Source of the DNA: Micromussa lordhowensis
Lineage: Eukaryota; Cnidaria; Anthozoa; Scleractinia; Lobophylliidae
Assembly: GCA_964020085.1 (NCBI GenBank)
Contig: OZ026604.1
Coordinates: 30,894,618-30,958,617, forward strand
Direction: 5' to 3'
Length of the DNA stretch: 64,000 nucleotides
Shown here: piece after piece, positions 11,630 to 23,915 of the stretch
Numbering within the stretch: the first letter of the stretch is position 1
How the letters are laid out: each line of letters starts with the position of its first letter
Translations under genes and position numbers: made by a program
The notes under the pieces: generated by a model
Databases searched by the model: none
The model's input: the letters and a program-made list of their open reading frames with translations, nothing else
What the model was told of the DNA's origin: nothing

Positions 11630-12664
11630 GCCAACCTAGCAGAACATTTTGCTGCAAACCGCGCCTCTTAAAGTGCCCGTAAAGCCGAGCTAAGTCAAAT
11701 TTGCCAAGGGGACCCCCAGCGCGCGTTTTCTGAAATTCTGCAAAGTTGGGACCAGGGCAAACTACTGCAAAAAGAATGCCAGAAAAAACACACTGGCGAC
11801 AATGCCATCATGTCCTAACTAAAATTTCCTTGAAGTGCCAACCTAGGAAAACATTTTGCGGCAAACCGCGCCTCTTAAAGTGCCCGTGAAGCCGAGCCAT
11901 GTCAAATTTGCCAAGGGGACCCCCAGCGCGCGTTTTCTGAAATTCTGCAAAGTTGGGACCAGGGCAAACTACTGCAAAAAGAATGCCAGAAAAAACACAC
12001 TGGCGACAATGCCATCATGTCCTGACTAAAATTTCCTTTAAGTGCCAACCTAGCAGAACATTTTGCTGCAAACCGCGCCTCTTAAAGTGCCCGTGAAGCC
12101 GAGCTATGTCAAATTTGCCAAGGGGACCCCCAGCGCGCGTTTTCTGAAATTCTGCAAAGTTGGGACCAGGGCAAACTACTGCAAAAAGAAGGCCAGAAAA
12201 AACACCCTGGCGCCAATGCCATCATGTCCTAACTAGGATTTCCTTGAAGTGCCAACCTAGCAGAACATTTTGCTGCAAACCGCGCCTCTTAAAGTGCCCG
12301 TAAAGCCGAGCTAAGTCAAATTTGCCAAGGGGACCCCCAGCGCGCGTTTTCTGAAATTCTGCAAAGTTGGGACCAGGGCAAACTACTGCAAAAAGAATGC
12401 CAGAAAAAACACACTGGCGACAATGCCATCATGTCCTAACTAAAATTTCCTTGAAGTGCCAACCTAGGAAAACATTTTGCGGCAAACCGCGCCTCTTAAA
12501 GTGCCCGTGAAGCCGAGCCATGTCAAATTTGCCAAGGGGACCCCCAGCGCGCGTTTTCTGAAATTCTGCAAAGTTGGGACCAGGGCAAACTACTGCAAAA
12601 AGAAGGCCAGAAAAAACACGCTGGCGCCAATGCCATCATGTTCTAACTACGATTTCCTTGAAGT
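11630..12664 (+). repeat. Repeat of a two-monomer motif at 621-bp offset
   Basis: Two consecutive monomers at 11630-12043 carry private variants GAGCTAAGTC, AAGAATGCC, ACTGGCGACAATG, CCTAGGAAAACATTTTGCGG and GAGCCATG. The same run recurs at 12251-12664, 621 bp (three monomers) downstream. One ordinary monomer separates the two pairs. The second pair lacks the AAGAATGCC variant in its second member. Confidence 0.85.
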
Positions 12665-12683
12665 GCCAACCTAGCACAACATT

Positions 12684-13064
12684 TTGCTGCAAACCGCGCC
12701 TCTTAAAGTGCCCGTGAAGCCGAGCTATGTCAAATTTGCCAAGGGGACCCCCAGCGCGCGTTTTCTGAAATTCTGCAAAGTTGGGACCAGGGCAAACTAC
12801 TGCAAAAAGAAGGCCAGAAAAAACACCCTGGCGCCAATGCCATCATGTCCTAACTACAATTTCCTTAAAGTGCCAACCTTGCAAAACATTTTGCTGCAAA
12901 CTGCGCCTCTTAAAATGCCCGTGAAGCCGAGCTATGTCAAATTTGCCAAGGGGACCCCCAGCGCGCGTTTTCTGAAATTCTGCAAAGTTGGGACCAGGGC
13001 AAACTACTGCAAAAAGAAGGCCAGAAAAAACACCCTGGCGCCAATGCCATCATGTCCTAACTAA
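12684..13064 (+). other. Two-monomer open frame caused by loss of the junction stop
   Basis: In the forward frame each monomer normally ends at a TAG formed by CCAACCTAG. Near 12878 the junction reads CCAACCTTGC, so the frame stays open for 126 codons, starting from a TTG. The product would be two nearly identical 60-odd-residue repeats rich in lysine. There is no ATG at the 5' end, no upstream signal, and neighbouring copies are frame-broken. I do not regard it as a gene. Confidence 0.35.
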
Positions 13065-15350
13065 AATTTCCTTGAAGCGCCAACCTAGCAGAACATTTTG
13101 CTGCAAACCGCGCCTCTTAAAGTGCCCGTGAAGCCGAGCTATGTCAAATTTGCCAAGGGGACCCCCAGCGCTTGTTTTCTGAAATTCTGCAAAGTTGGGA
13201 CCAGGGCAAACTACTGCAAAAAGAAGGCCAGAAAAAACACCCTGGCGCCAATGCCATCATGTCCTAACTAAGATTTCCTTCAAGTGCCAACCTAGCAGAA
13301 CATTGTGCTGCAAACCGCGCCTCTTAAAATGCCCGTGAAGCCGAGCTATGTCAAATTTGCCAAGGGGACCCCCAGCGCGCGTTTTCTGAAATTCTGCAAA
13401 GTTGGGACCAGGGCAAACTACTGCAAAAAGAAGGCCAGAAAAAACACCCTGGCGCCAATGCCATTATGTCCTAACAAGTATTTCCTTGAAGTGCCAACCT
13501 AGCAGAACATTTTGCTGCAAACCGCGCCTCTTAAAGTGCCCGTGAAGCCGAGCTATGTCAAATTTGCCAAGGGGACCCCCAGCACGCGTTTTTTGAAATT
13601 CTGCAAAGTTGGGACCAGGGCAAACTACTGCAAAAAAAAGGCCAGAAAAAACACCCTGGCGCTAATGCCATCATGTCCTAACTAGAATATCCTTAAAGCG
13701 CCACCCTAGCAGAACATTTTGCTGCAAACCGCGCCTCTTGAAGTGCCCGTGAAGCCGAGCTATGTCAAATTTGCCAAGGGGACCCCCAGCGCGCGTTTTC
13801 TGAAATTCTGCAAAGTTGGGACCAGGGCAAACTACTGCAAAAAGAAGGCCAGAAAAAACACCCTGGCGCCAATGCCATCATGTCCTAACTAGGATTTCCT
13901 TGAAGTGCCAACCTAGCAAAACATTTTGCTGCAAACTGCGCCTCTTAAAATGCCCGTGAAGCCGAGCTATGTCAAATTTGCCAAGGGGACCCCAGCGCGC
14001 GTTTTCTGAAATTCTGCAAAGTTGGGACCAGGGCAAACTACTGCAAAAAGAAGGCCAGAAAAAACACCCTGGCGCCAATGCCATCATGTCCTAACTAAAA
14101 TTTCCTTGAAGCGCCAACCTAGCAGAACATTTTGCTGCAAACCGCGCCTCTTAAAGTGCCCGTGAAGCCGAGCTATGTCAAATTTGCCAAGGGGACCCCA
14201 GCGCGCGTTTTCTGAAATTCTGCAAAGTTGGGACCAGGGCAAACTACTGCAAAAAGAAGGCCAGAAAAAACACCCTGGCGCCAATGCCATCATGTCCTAA
14301 CTAAAATTTCCTTGAAGTGCCAACCTAGCAGAACATTGTGCTGCAAACCGCGCCTCTTAAAATGCCCGTGAAGCCGAGCTATGTCAAATTTGCCAAGGGG
14401 ACCCCCAGCGCGCGTTTTCTGAAATTCTGCAAAGTTGGGACCAGGGCAAACTACTGCAAAAAGAAGGCCAGAAAAAACACCGTGGCGCCAATGCCATCAT
14501 GTCCTAACTACGATTTCCTTAAAGTGCCAACCTAGCAGAACATTTTGCTGCAAACCGCGCCTCTTAAAGTGCCCGTGAAGTCGAGCTATGTCAAATTTGC
14601 CAAGGGGACCCCCAGCGCGCGTTTTCTGAAATTCTGCAAAGTTGGGACCAGGGCAAACTACTGCAAAAAGAAGGCCAGAAAAAACACCCTGGCACCAATG
14701 CCATCATGTCCTAACTAAGATTTCCTTGGAGTGCCAACCTAGCAAAACATTTTGCTGCAAACCGCGCCTCTTAAAGTGCCCGTGAAGCCGAGCTATGTCA
14801 AATTTGCCAAGGGGACCCCCAGCCGCGTTTTCTGAAATTCTGCAAAGTTGGGACTAGGGCAAACTACTGCAAAAAGAAGGCCAAAAAAAACACCCTGGCA
14901 CCAATGCCATCATGTCTTAACTACAATTTCCTTAAAGTGCTAACCTAGCAGAACATTTTGCTGCAAACCGCGCCTCCTAAAGTGCCCGTGAAGCCGAGCT
15001 ATGTCAAATTTGCCAAGGGGACCCCCAGCGCGTTGTCTGAAATTCTGCAAAGTTGGGACCAGGGCAAACTACTGCAAAAAGAAGGCCAGAAAAAACACCC
15101 TGGCGCAAATGCCATCATGTCTTAACTAAAATTTCCTTGAAGCGCCAACTTAGCAGAACATTTTGCTGCAAACCGCGCCTCTTAAAGTGCCCGTGAAGCC
15201 GAGCTATGTCAAATTTGCCAAAGGGACCCCCAGCGCGCGTTTTCTGAAATTCTGCAAAGTTGGGACCAGGGCAAACTACTGCAAAAAGAAGGCCAGAAAA
15301 AACACCGTGACGCCAATGCCATCATGTCCTAACTACAATTTCCTTAAAGT

Positions 15351-16177
15351 GCCAACCTAGCAGAACATTTTGCTGCAAACCGCGTTTCTTAAAGTGCCCG
15401 TGAAGTCGAGCTATGTCAAATTTGCCAAGGGGACCCCCAGCGCGCGTTTTCTGAAATTCTGCAAAGTTGGGACCAGGGCAAACTACTGCAAAAAGAAGGC
15501 CAGAAAAAACACCCTGGCACCAATGCCATCATGTCCTAACGAAAATTTCCTTGAAGTGCCAACCTAGCAAAACATTTTGCTGCAAACCGCGCCTCTTAAA
15601 GTGCCCGTGAACCCGAGCTATGTCAAATTTGCCAAGGGGACCCCCAGCCGCGTTTTCTGAAATTCTGCAAAGTTGGGACTAGGGCAAACTACTGCAAAAA
15701 GAAGGCCAGAAAAAACACCTTGGCGCCAATGCCATCATGTCCTAACTAAAATTTCCTTAAAGTGCTAACCTAGCAGAACATTTTGCTGCAAACCGCGTTT
15801 CTTAAAGTGCGCGTGAAGTCGAGCTATGTCAAATTTGCCAAGGGGACCCCCAGCGCGCGTTTTCTGAAATTCTGCAAAGTTGGGACCAGGGCAAACTACT
15901 GCAAAAAGAAGGCCAGAAAAAACACCCTGGCACCAATGCCATCATGTCCTAACGAAAATTTCCTTGAAGTGCCAACCTAGCAAAACATTTTGCTGCAAAC
16001 CGCGCCTCTTAAAGTGCCCGTGAACCCGAGCTATGTCAAATTTGCCAAGGGGACCCCCAGCCGCGTTTTCTGAAATTCTGCAAAGTTGGGACTAGGGCAA
16101 ACTACTGCAAAAAAAAAGGCCAGAAAAAACACCTTGGCGCCAATGCCATCATGTCCTAACTAAAATTTCCTTAAAGT
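15351..16177 (+). repeat. Local 2-monomer tandem duplication inside domain 3
   Basis: The pair consisting of a CGCGTTTCTTAAAG monomer and a GAACCCGAGC/CCGCG monomer at 15351-15763 is repeated at 15764-16177. The downstream homologous block near 18953 has this pair only once, so this is a secondary duplication in the first block. The second copy differs by GTGCGCGTG for GTGCCCGTG and by a longer A-run. Confidence 0.85.
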
Positions 16178-18452
16178 GCTAACCTAGCAGAACATTTTGC
16201 TGCAAACCGCGCCTCTTAAAGTGCCCGTGAAGCCGAGCTATGTCAAATTTGCCAAGGGGACCCCCAGCGAGCGTTTTCTGAAATTCTGCAAAGTTGGGAC
16301 CAGGGCAAACTACTGCAAAAAGAAGGCCAGAAAAAACACCCTGGCGCCAATGCCATCATATCTTAACTAGAATTTCCTTAAAGCGCCAACCTAGCAGAAC
16401 ATTTTGCTGCAAACCGCGCCTCTTGAAGTGCCCGTGAAGCCGAGCTATGTCAAATTTGCCAAGGGGACCCCCAGCGCGCGTTTTCTGAAATTCTGCAAAG
16501 TTGGGACCAGGACAAACTACTGCAAAAAGAAGGCCAGAAAAAACACCCTGGCGCCAATGCCATCATGTCCTAACTAAAATTTCCTTCAAGTGCCAACCTA
16601 GCAGAACATTTTGCTGCAAACTGCGCCTCTTAAAGTGCCCGTGAAGCCGAGCTATGCAAATTTGCCAAGGGGACCCCCAGCGCGCGTTTTCTGAAATTCT
16701 GCAAAGTTGGGACCAGGGCAAACTACTGCAAAAAGAAGGCCAGAGAAAACACCCTGGCGCCAATGCCATCATGTCCTAACTATAATTTCCTTAAGGTGCC
16801 AACCTAGCAGAACATTTTGCTGCAAACCGCGCCTCTTAAAGTGCCCGTGAAGCCGAGCTATGTCAAATTTGCCAAGGGGACCCCCAGCGCGCGTTTTCTG
16901 AAATTCTGCAAAGTTGGGACCAGGGCAAACTACTGCAAAAAGAAGGCCAGAAAAAACACCTTGGCGCCAATGCCATCATGTCCTAACTAAAATTTCCTTC
17001 AAGTGCCAACCTAGCAAAACATTTTGCTGCAAACCGCGCCTCTTAAAGTGCCCGTGAAGCCGAGCTATGTCAAATTTGCCAAGGGGACCCCCAGCGCGCG
17101 TTTTCTGAAATTCTGCAAAGTTGGGACCAGGGCAAACTACTGCAAAAAGAAGGCCAGAAAAAACACCCTGGCGCCAATGCCATCATGTCCTAACTAGGAT
17201 TTCCTTGAAGCGCCAACCTAGCAGAACATTTTGCTGCAAACCGCGCCTCTTAAAGTGCCCGTGAAGCCGAGCTATGTCAAATTTGCCAAACGGACCCCCA
17301 GCGCGCGTTTTCTGAAATTCTGCAAAGTTGGGACCAGGGCAAACTACTGCAAAAAGAAGGCCAGAAAAAACACCGTGGCGCCAATGCCATCATGTTCTAA
17401 CTACAATTTCCTTAAAGTGCCAACCTAGCAGAACATTTTGCTGCAAACCGCGTTTCTTAAAGTGCCCGTGAAGTCGAGCTATGTCAAATTTGCCAAGGGG
17501 ACCCCCAGCCGCGTTTTCTGAAATTCTGCAAAGTTGGGACTAGGGCAAACTACTGCAAAAAGAAGGCCAGAAAAAACACCCTGGCGCCAATGCCATCATG
17601 TCCTAACTAAAATTTCCTTAAAGTGCTAACCTAGCAGAACATTTTGCTGCAAACCGCGCCTCTTAAAGTGCCCGTGAAGCCGAGCTATGTCAAATTTGCC
17701 AAGGGGACCCCCAGCGCGCGTTTTCTGAAATTCTGCAAAGTTGGGACAAGGGCAAACTACTGCAAATAGAAGGCCAGAAAAAACACCCTGGCGCCAATGC
17801 CATCATGTCTTAACTAGAATTTCCTTGAAGCGCCAACCTAGCAGAACATTTTGCTGCAAACCGCGCCTCTTAAAGTGCCCGTGAAGCCGAGCTATGTCAA
17901 ATTTGCCAAGGGGACCCCCAGCGCGCGTTTTCTGAAATTCTGCAAAGTTGGGACCAGGGCAAACTACTGCAAATAGAAGGCCAGAAAAAACACCCTGGCG
18001 CCAATGCCATCATGTCTCAACTAGAATTTCCTTGAAGCGCCAACCTAGCAGAACATTTTGCTGCAAACCGCGCCTCTTGAAGTGCCCGTGAAGCCGAGCT
18101 ATGTCAAATTTGCCAAGGGGACCCCCAGCGCGCGTTTTCTGAAATTCTGCAAAGTTGGGACCAGGGCAAACTACTGCAAAAAGAAGGCCAGAAAAAACAC
18201 CCTGGCGCCAATGCCATCATGTCCTAACTAGGATTTCCTTCAAGTGCCAACCTAGCAAAACATTTTGCTGCAAACTGCGCCTCTTAAAATGCCCGTGAAG
18301 CCGAGCTATGTCAAATTTGCCAAGGGGACCCCCAGCGCGCGTTTTCTGAAATTCTGCAAAGTTGGGACCAGGGCAAACTACTGCAAAAAGAAGGCCAGAA
18401 AAAACACCCTGGCGCCAATGCCATCATGTCCTAACTAAAATTTCCTTGAAGC

Positions 18453-18539
18453 GCCAACCTAGCAGAACATTTTGCTGCAAACCAGAAAAAACACCCTGGC
18501 ACCAATGCCATCATGTCCTAACTAAGATTTCCTTGGAGT
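18453..18539 (+). repeat. 87-bp truncated monomer (120-bp deletion)
   Basis: The sequence runs TTTTGCTGCAAACC directly into AGAAAAAACACCC. Monomer positions 32-151 are missing, including the whole G/C block and most of the conserved core. A CC dinucleotide is present at both ends of the deleted segment, consistent with microhomology-mediated joining. It is the shortest monomer in the window and the only one of this type. Confidence 0.93.
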
Positions 18540-20399
18540 GCCAACATAGCAAAACATTTTGCTGCAAACTGCGCCTCTTAAAGTGCCCGTGAAGCCGAGC
18601 TATGTCAAATTTGCCAAGGGGACCCCCAGCCGCGTTTTCTGAAATTCTGCAAAGTTGGGACTAGGGCAAACTACTGCAAAAAGAAGGCCAAAAAAAACAC
18701 CCTGGCACCAATGCCATCATGTCTTAACTACAATTTCCTTAAAGTGCTAACCTAGCAAAACATTTTGCTGCAAACCGTGCCTCTTAAAGTGCCCGTGAAG
18801 CCGAGCTATGTCAAATTTGCCAAAGGGACCCCCAGCGCGCGTTTTCTGAAATTCTGCAAAGTTGGGACCAGGGCAAACTACTGCAAAAAGAATGCCAGAA
18901 AAAACACCGTGGCGCCAATGCCATCATGTCCTAACTACAATTTCCTTAAAGTGCCAACCTAGCAGAACATTTTGCTGCAAACCGCGTTTCTTAAAGTGCC
19001 CGTGAAGTCGAGCTATGTCAAATTTGCCAAGGGGACCCCCAGCGCGCGTTTTCTGAAATTCTGCAAAGTTGGGACCAGGGCAAACTACTGCAAAAAGAAG
19101 GCCAGAAAAAACACCCTGGCACCAATGCCATCATGTCCTAACGAAAATTTCCTTGAAGTGCCAACCTAGCAAAACATTTTGCTGCAAACCGCGCCTCTTA
19201 AAGTGCCCGTGAACCCGAGCTATGTCAAATTTGCCAAGGGGACCCCCAGCCGCGTTTTCTGAAATTCTGCAAAGTTGGGACTAGGGCAAACTACTGCAAA
19301 AAGAAGGCCAGAAAAAACACCCTGGCGCCAATGCCATCATGTCCTAACTAAAATTTCCTTAAAGTGCTAACCTAGCAGAACATTTTGCTGCAAACCGCGC
19401 CTCTTAAAGTGCCCGTGAAGCCGAGCTATGTCAAATTTGCCAAGGGGACCCCCAGCGCGCGTTTTCCGAAATTCTGCAAAGTTGGGACCAGGGCAAACTA
19501 CTGCAAAAAGAAGGCCAGAAAAAACACCCTGGCGCCAATGCCATCATGTCTTAACTAGAATTTCCTTAAAGTGCCAACCTAGCAGAACATTTTGCTGCAA
19601 ACCGCGCCTCTTAAAGTGCCCGTGAAGTCGAGCTATGTCAAATTTGCCAAGGGGACCCCCAGCGCGCGTTTTCTGAAATTCTGCAAAGTTGGGACCAGGG
19701 CAAACTACTGCAAAAAGAAGGCCAGAAAAAACACCCTGGCACCAATGCCATCATGTCCTAACTAAAATTTCTTTGAAGTGCCAACCTAGCAGAACATTTT
19801 GCTGCAAACTGCGCCTCTTAAAGTGCCCGTGAAGCCGAGCTATGCAAATTTGCCAAGGGGACCCCCAGCGCGCGTTTTCTGAAATTCTGCAAAGTTGGGA
19901 CCAGGGCAAACTACTGCAAAAAGAAGGCCAGAGAAAACACCCTGGCGCCAATGCCATCATGTCCTAACTATAATTTCCTTAAGGTGCCAACCTAGCAGAA
20001 CATTTTGCTGCAAACCGCGCCTCTTAAAGTGCCCGTGAAGCCGAGCTATGTCAAATTTGCCAAGGGGACCCCCAGCGCGCGTTTTCTGAAATTCTGCAAA
20101 GTTGGGACCAGGGCAAACTACTGCAAAAAGAAGGCCAGAAAAAACACCTTGGCGCCAATGCCATCATGTCCTAACTAAAATTTCCTTGAAGTGCCAACCT
20201 AGCAAAACATTTTGCTGCAAACCGCGCCTCTTAAAGTGCCCGTGAAGCCGAGCTATGTCAAATTTGCCAAGGGGACCCCCAGCGCGCGTTTTCTGAAATT
20301 CTGCAAAGTTGGGACCAGGGCAAACTACTGCAAAAAAAAGGCCCAAAAAACCACCCTGGCGCCAATGCCATCATGTCCTAACTAAAATTTCCTTAAAGT

Positions 20400-23300
20400 G
20401 CCAACCTAGCAGAACATTTTGCTGCAAACCGCGCCTCTTAAAGTGCCCGTGAAGCCGAGCTATGTCAAATTTGCCAAGGGGACCCCCAGCGCGCGTTTTC
20501 TGAAATTCTGCAAAGTTGGGACCAGGGCAAACTACTGCAAAAAGAAGGCCAGAAAAAACACCCTGGCGCTAATGCCATCATGTCCTAACTACAATTTCCT
20601 TAAAGTGCCAACCTAGCAGAACATTTTGCTGCAAACCGCGCCTCTTAAAGTGCCCGTGAAGCCGAGCTATGTCAAATTTTCCAAGGGGACACCCAGCGCG
20701 CGTTTTCTGAAATTCTGCAAAGTTGGGACCAGGGCAAACTACTGGAAAAAGAAGGCCAGAAAAAACACCCTGGCGCCAATGCCATCATGTGCTAACTAGA
20801 ATTTCCTTAAAGCGCTAACCTAGCAGAACATTTTGCTGCAAACCGCGCCTCTTAAAGTGCCCGTGAAGCCGAGCTATGTCAAATTTGCCAAGGGGACCCC
20901 CAGCGCGCGTTTTCTGAAATTCTGCAAAGTTGCGACCAGGGCAAACTACTGCAAAAAGAAGGCCAGAAAAAACACCCTGGCGCCAATGCCATCATGTCCT
21001 TACTAAAATTTCCTTGAAGTGCCAACCTAGCAGAAGATTTTGCTGCAAACCGCGCCTCTTAAAGTGCCCGTGAAGCCGAGCTATGTCAAATTTGCCAAGG
21101 GGACCCCCAGCGCGCGTTTTCTGAAATTCTGCAAAGTTGGGACCAGGGCAAACTACTGCACAAAGAAGGCCAGAAAAAACACCCTGGCGCCAATGCCATC
21201 ATGTCCTAACTAGGATTTCCATCAAGTGCCAACCTAGCAAAACATTTTGCTGCAAACCGCGCGTCTTAAAATGCCCGTGAAGCCGAGCTATGTCAAATTT
21301 GCCAAGGGGACCCCCAGCGCGCGTTTTCTGAAATTCTGCAAAGTTGGGACCAGGGCAAACTACTGCAAAAAGAAGGCCAGAAAAAACACCCTAGCGCCAA
21401 TGCCATCATGTCCTAACGACAATTTCCTTGAAGTGCCAACCTAGGAGATTATTTTGCTGCAAACCGCGCCTCTTAAAGTGCCCGTGAAGCCGAGCTATGT
21501 CAAATTTGCCAAGGGGACCCCCAGCGCGCGTTTTCGGAAATTCTGCAAAGTTGGGACCAGGGCAAACAACTGCAAAAAGAAGGCCAAAAAAAACACTCTG
21601 GCACCAATGCCATCATGTTCTAACTAAAATTTCCTTGAAGTGCCAACCTAGCAGAACATTTTGCTGCAAACCGCGCCTCTTAAAGTGCCCGTGAAGCCGA
21701 GCTATGTCAAATTTGCCAAGGGGACCCCCAGCGCGCGTTTTCTGAAATTCTGCAAAGTTGGGACCAGGGCAAACTACTGCAAAAAGAAGGCCAAAAAAAC
21801 ACCGTGGCGCTAATGCCATCATGTCCTAACTACAATTTTCTTAAAGTGCCAACCTAGCAGAACATTTTGCTGCAAACCGCGCCTCTTAAAGTGCCCGTGA
21901 AGCCGAGCTATGTCAAATTTTCCAAGGGGACACCCAGCGCGCGTTTTCTGAAATTCTGCAAAGTTGGGACCAGGGCAAACTACTGGAAAAAGAAGGCCAG
22001 AAAAAACACCCTGGAGCCAATGCCATCATGTCCTAACTAGGATTTCCTTAAAGCGCCAACCTAGCAGAACATTTTGCTGCAAACCGCGCCTCTTAAAGTG
22101 CCCGTGAAGCCGAGCTATGTCAAATTTGCCAAGGGGACCCCCAGCGCGCGTTTTCTGAAATTCTGCAAAGTTGGGACCAGGGCAAACTACTGCAAAAAGA
22201 AGGCCAGAAAAAACACCCTGGCGCCAATGCCATCATGTCCTAACTGGAATTTTCTTTAAGTGCCAACCTAGCAGAACATTTTGCTGCAAACCGCGCGTCT
22301 TAAAATGCCCGTGAAGCCGAGCTATGTCAAATTTGCCAAGGGGACCCCCAGCGCGCGTTTTCTGAAATTCTGCAAAGTTGGGACCAGGGCAAACTACTGC
22401 AAAAAGAAGGCCAGAAAAAACACCCTGGCGCCAATGCCATCATGTCCTAACCACAATTTCCTTAAAGTGCCAACCTAGCAGAACATTTTGCTGCAAACCG
22501 CGCCTCTTAAAGTGCCCGTGAAGCCGAGCTATGTCAAATTTGCCAAGGGGACCCCCAGCGCGCGTTTTCGGAAATTCTGCAAAGTTGGGACCAGGGCAAA
22601 CAACTGCAAAAAGAAGGCCAAAAAAACACTCTGGCACCAATGCCATCATGTTCTAACTAGGATTTCCTTAAAGTGCCAACCTAGCAGAACATTTTGCTGC
22701 AAACCGCGCCTCTTAAAGTGCCCGTGAAGCCGAGCTATGTCAAATTTGCCAAGGGGACCCCCAGCGCGCGTTTTCTGAAATTCTGCAAAGTTGGGACCAG
22801 GGCAAACTACTGCAAAAAGAAGGCCAAAAAAAACACCCTGGCGCCAATGCCATCATGTCCTAACTAGGATTTCCATCAAGTGCCAACCTAGCAGAACATT
22901 TTGCTGCAAACCGCGCGTCTTAAAATGCCCGTGAAGCCGAGCTATGTCAAATTTGCCAAGGGGACCCCCAGCGCGCGTTTTCTGAAATTCTGCAAAGTTG
23001 GGACCAGGGCAAACTACTGCAAAAAGAAGGGCAGAAAAAACACCCTAGCGCCAATGCCATCATGTCCTAACCACAATTTCCTTAAAGTGCCAACCTAGGA
23101 GATTATTTTGCTGCAAACCGCGCCTCTTAAAGTGCCAGTGAAGCCGAGCTATGTCAAATTTGCCAAGGGGACCCCCAGCGCGCGTTTTCGGAAATTCTGC
23201 AAAGTTGGGACCAGGGCAAACAACTGCAAAAAGAAGGCCAAAAAAACACTCTGGCACCAATGCCATCATGTTCTAACTAAAATTTCCTTGAAGTGCCAAC

Positions 23301-23915
23301 CTAGCAGAACATTTTGCTGCAAACCGCGCGTCTTAAAATGCCCGTGAAGCCGAGCTATGTCAAATTTGCCAAAGGGACCCCCAGCGCGCGTTTTCTGAAA
23401 TTCTGCAAAGTTGGGACCAGGGCAAACTACTGCAAAAAGAAGGCCAGAAAAAACAGCCTGGCGCTAATGCCATCATGTCCTAACTACAATTTCCTTAAAG
23501 TGCCAACCTAGCAGAACATTTTGCTGCAAACCGCGCCTCTTAAAGTGCCCGTGAAGCCGAGCTATGTCAAATTTGCCAAGGGGACACCCAGCGCGCGTTT
23601 TCTGAAATTCTGCAAAGTTGGGACCAGGGCAAACTACTGGAAAAAGAAGGCCAGAAAAAACACCCTGGCGCCAATGCCATCATGTCCTAACTAGCATTTC
23701 CTTAACGCGCCAACCTAGCAGAACATTTTGCTGCAAACCGCGCCTCTTAAAGTGCCCGTGAAGCCGAGCTATGTCAAATTTGCCAAGGGGACCCCCAGCG
23801 CGCGTTTTCTGAAATTCTGCAAAGTTGGGACCAGGGCAAACTACTGCAAAAAGAAGGCCAGAAAAAACACCCTGGCGCCAATGCTATCATGTCCTAACTA
23901 GGATTTCCATCAAGT
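20400..23915 (+). repeat. Domain 4: 5-6-monomer higher-order units
   Basis: Diagnostic monomer types recur in fixed order: a GCGCTAATGCC type, a TACTGGAAAAAG type with GGGACACCC, one or two ordinary monomers, a CGCGCGTCTTAAAATG type, then a type with TTTTCGGAAATT, AACAACTGC and ACTCTGGCACC. Units begin near 20400 (six monomers), 21642 (five) and 23295 (its end runs into domain 5). An extra partial unit lies at 22676-23294. Confidence 0.8.

Larger units (their letters stand above)
8734..13906 (+). repeat. Domain 2: mostly ordinary monomers
   Basis: About 25 monomers with few long-range repeats. Local tags include AAGTTAAGACC in two adjacent copies near 10500 and 10710, and AGCACGCGTTTTTTGAAAT near 9440 and 13580, which are 4,140 bp (exactly 20 monomers) apart. 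A 3-monomer offset repeat lies at 11630-12664. Nothing other than the satellite is present. Confidence 0.8.
13907..20399 (+). repeat. Domain 3: ~18-mer duplication with CCGCG subfamily
   Basis: Monomers at 15144 and 15351 recur at 18746 and 18953, a 3,602-bp offset equal to 18 monomers minus a 120-bp deletion and four single bases. Further on, the offset falls to 3,188 bp (monomers at 16582 and 19770, tagged by GCTATGCAAATTT), because the first copy has two extra monomers. Shared tags include CGCGTTTCTTAAAG with AAGTCGAG, GAACCCGAGC, and CCCAGCCGCG linked to GGGACTAGGG. Confidence 0.82.
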
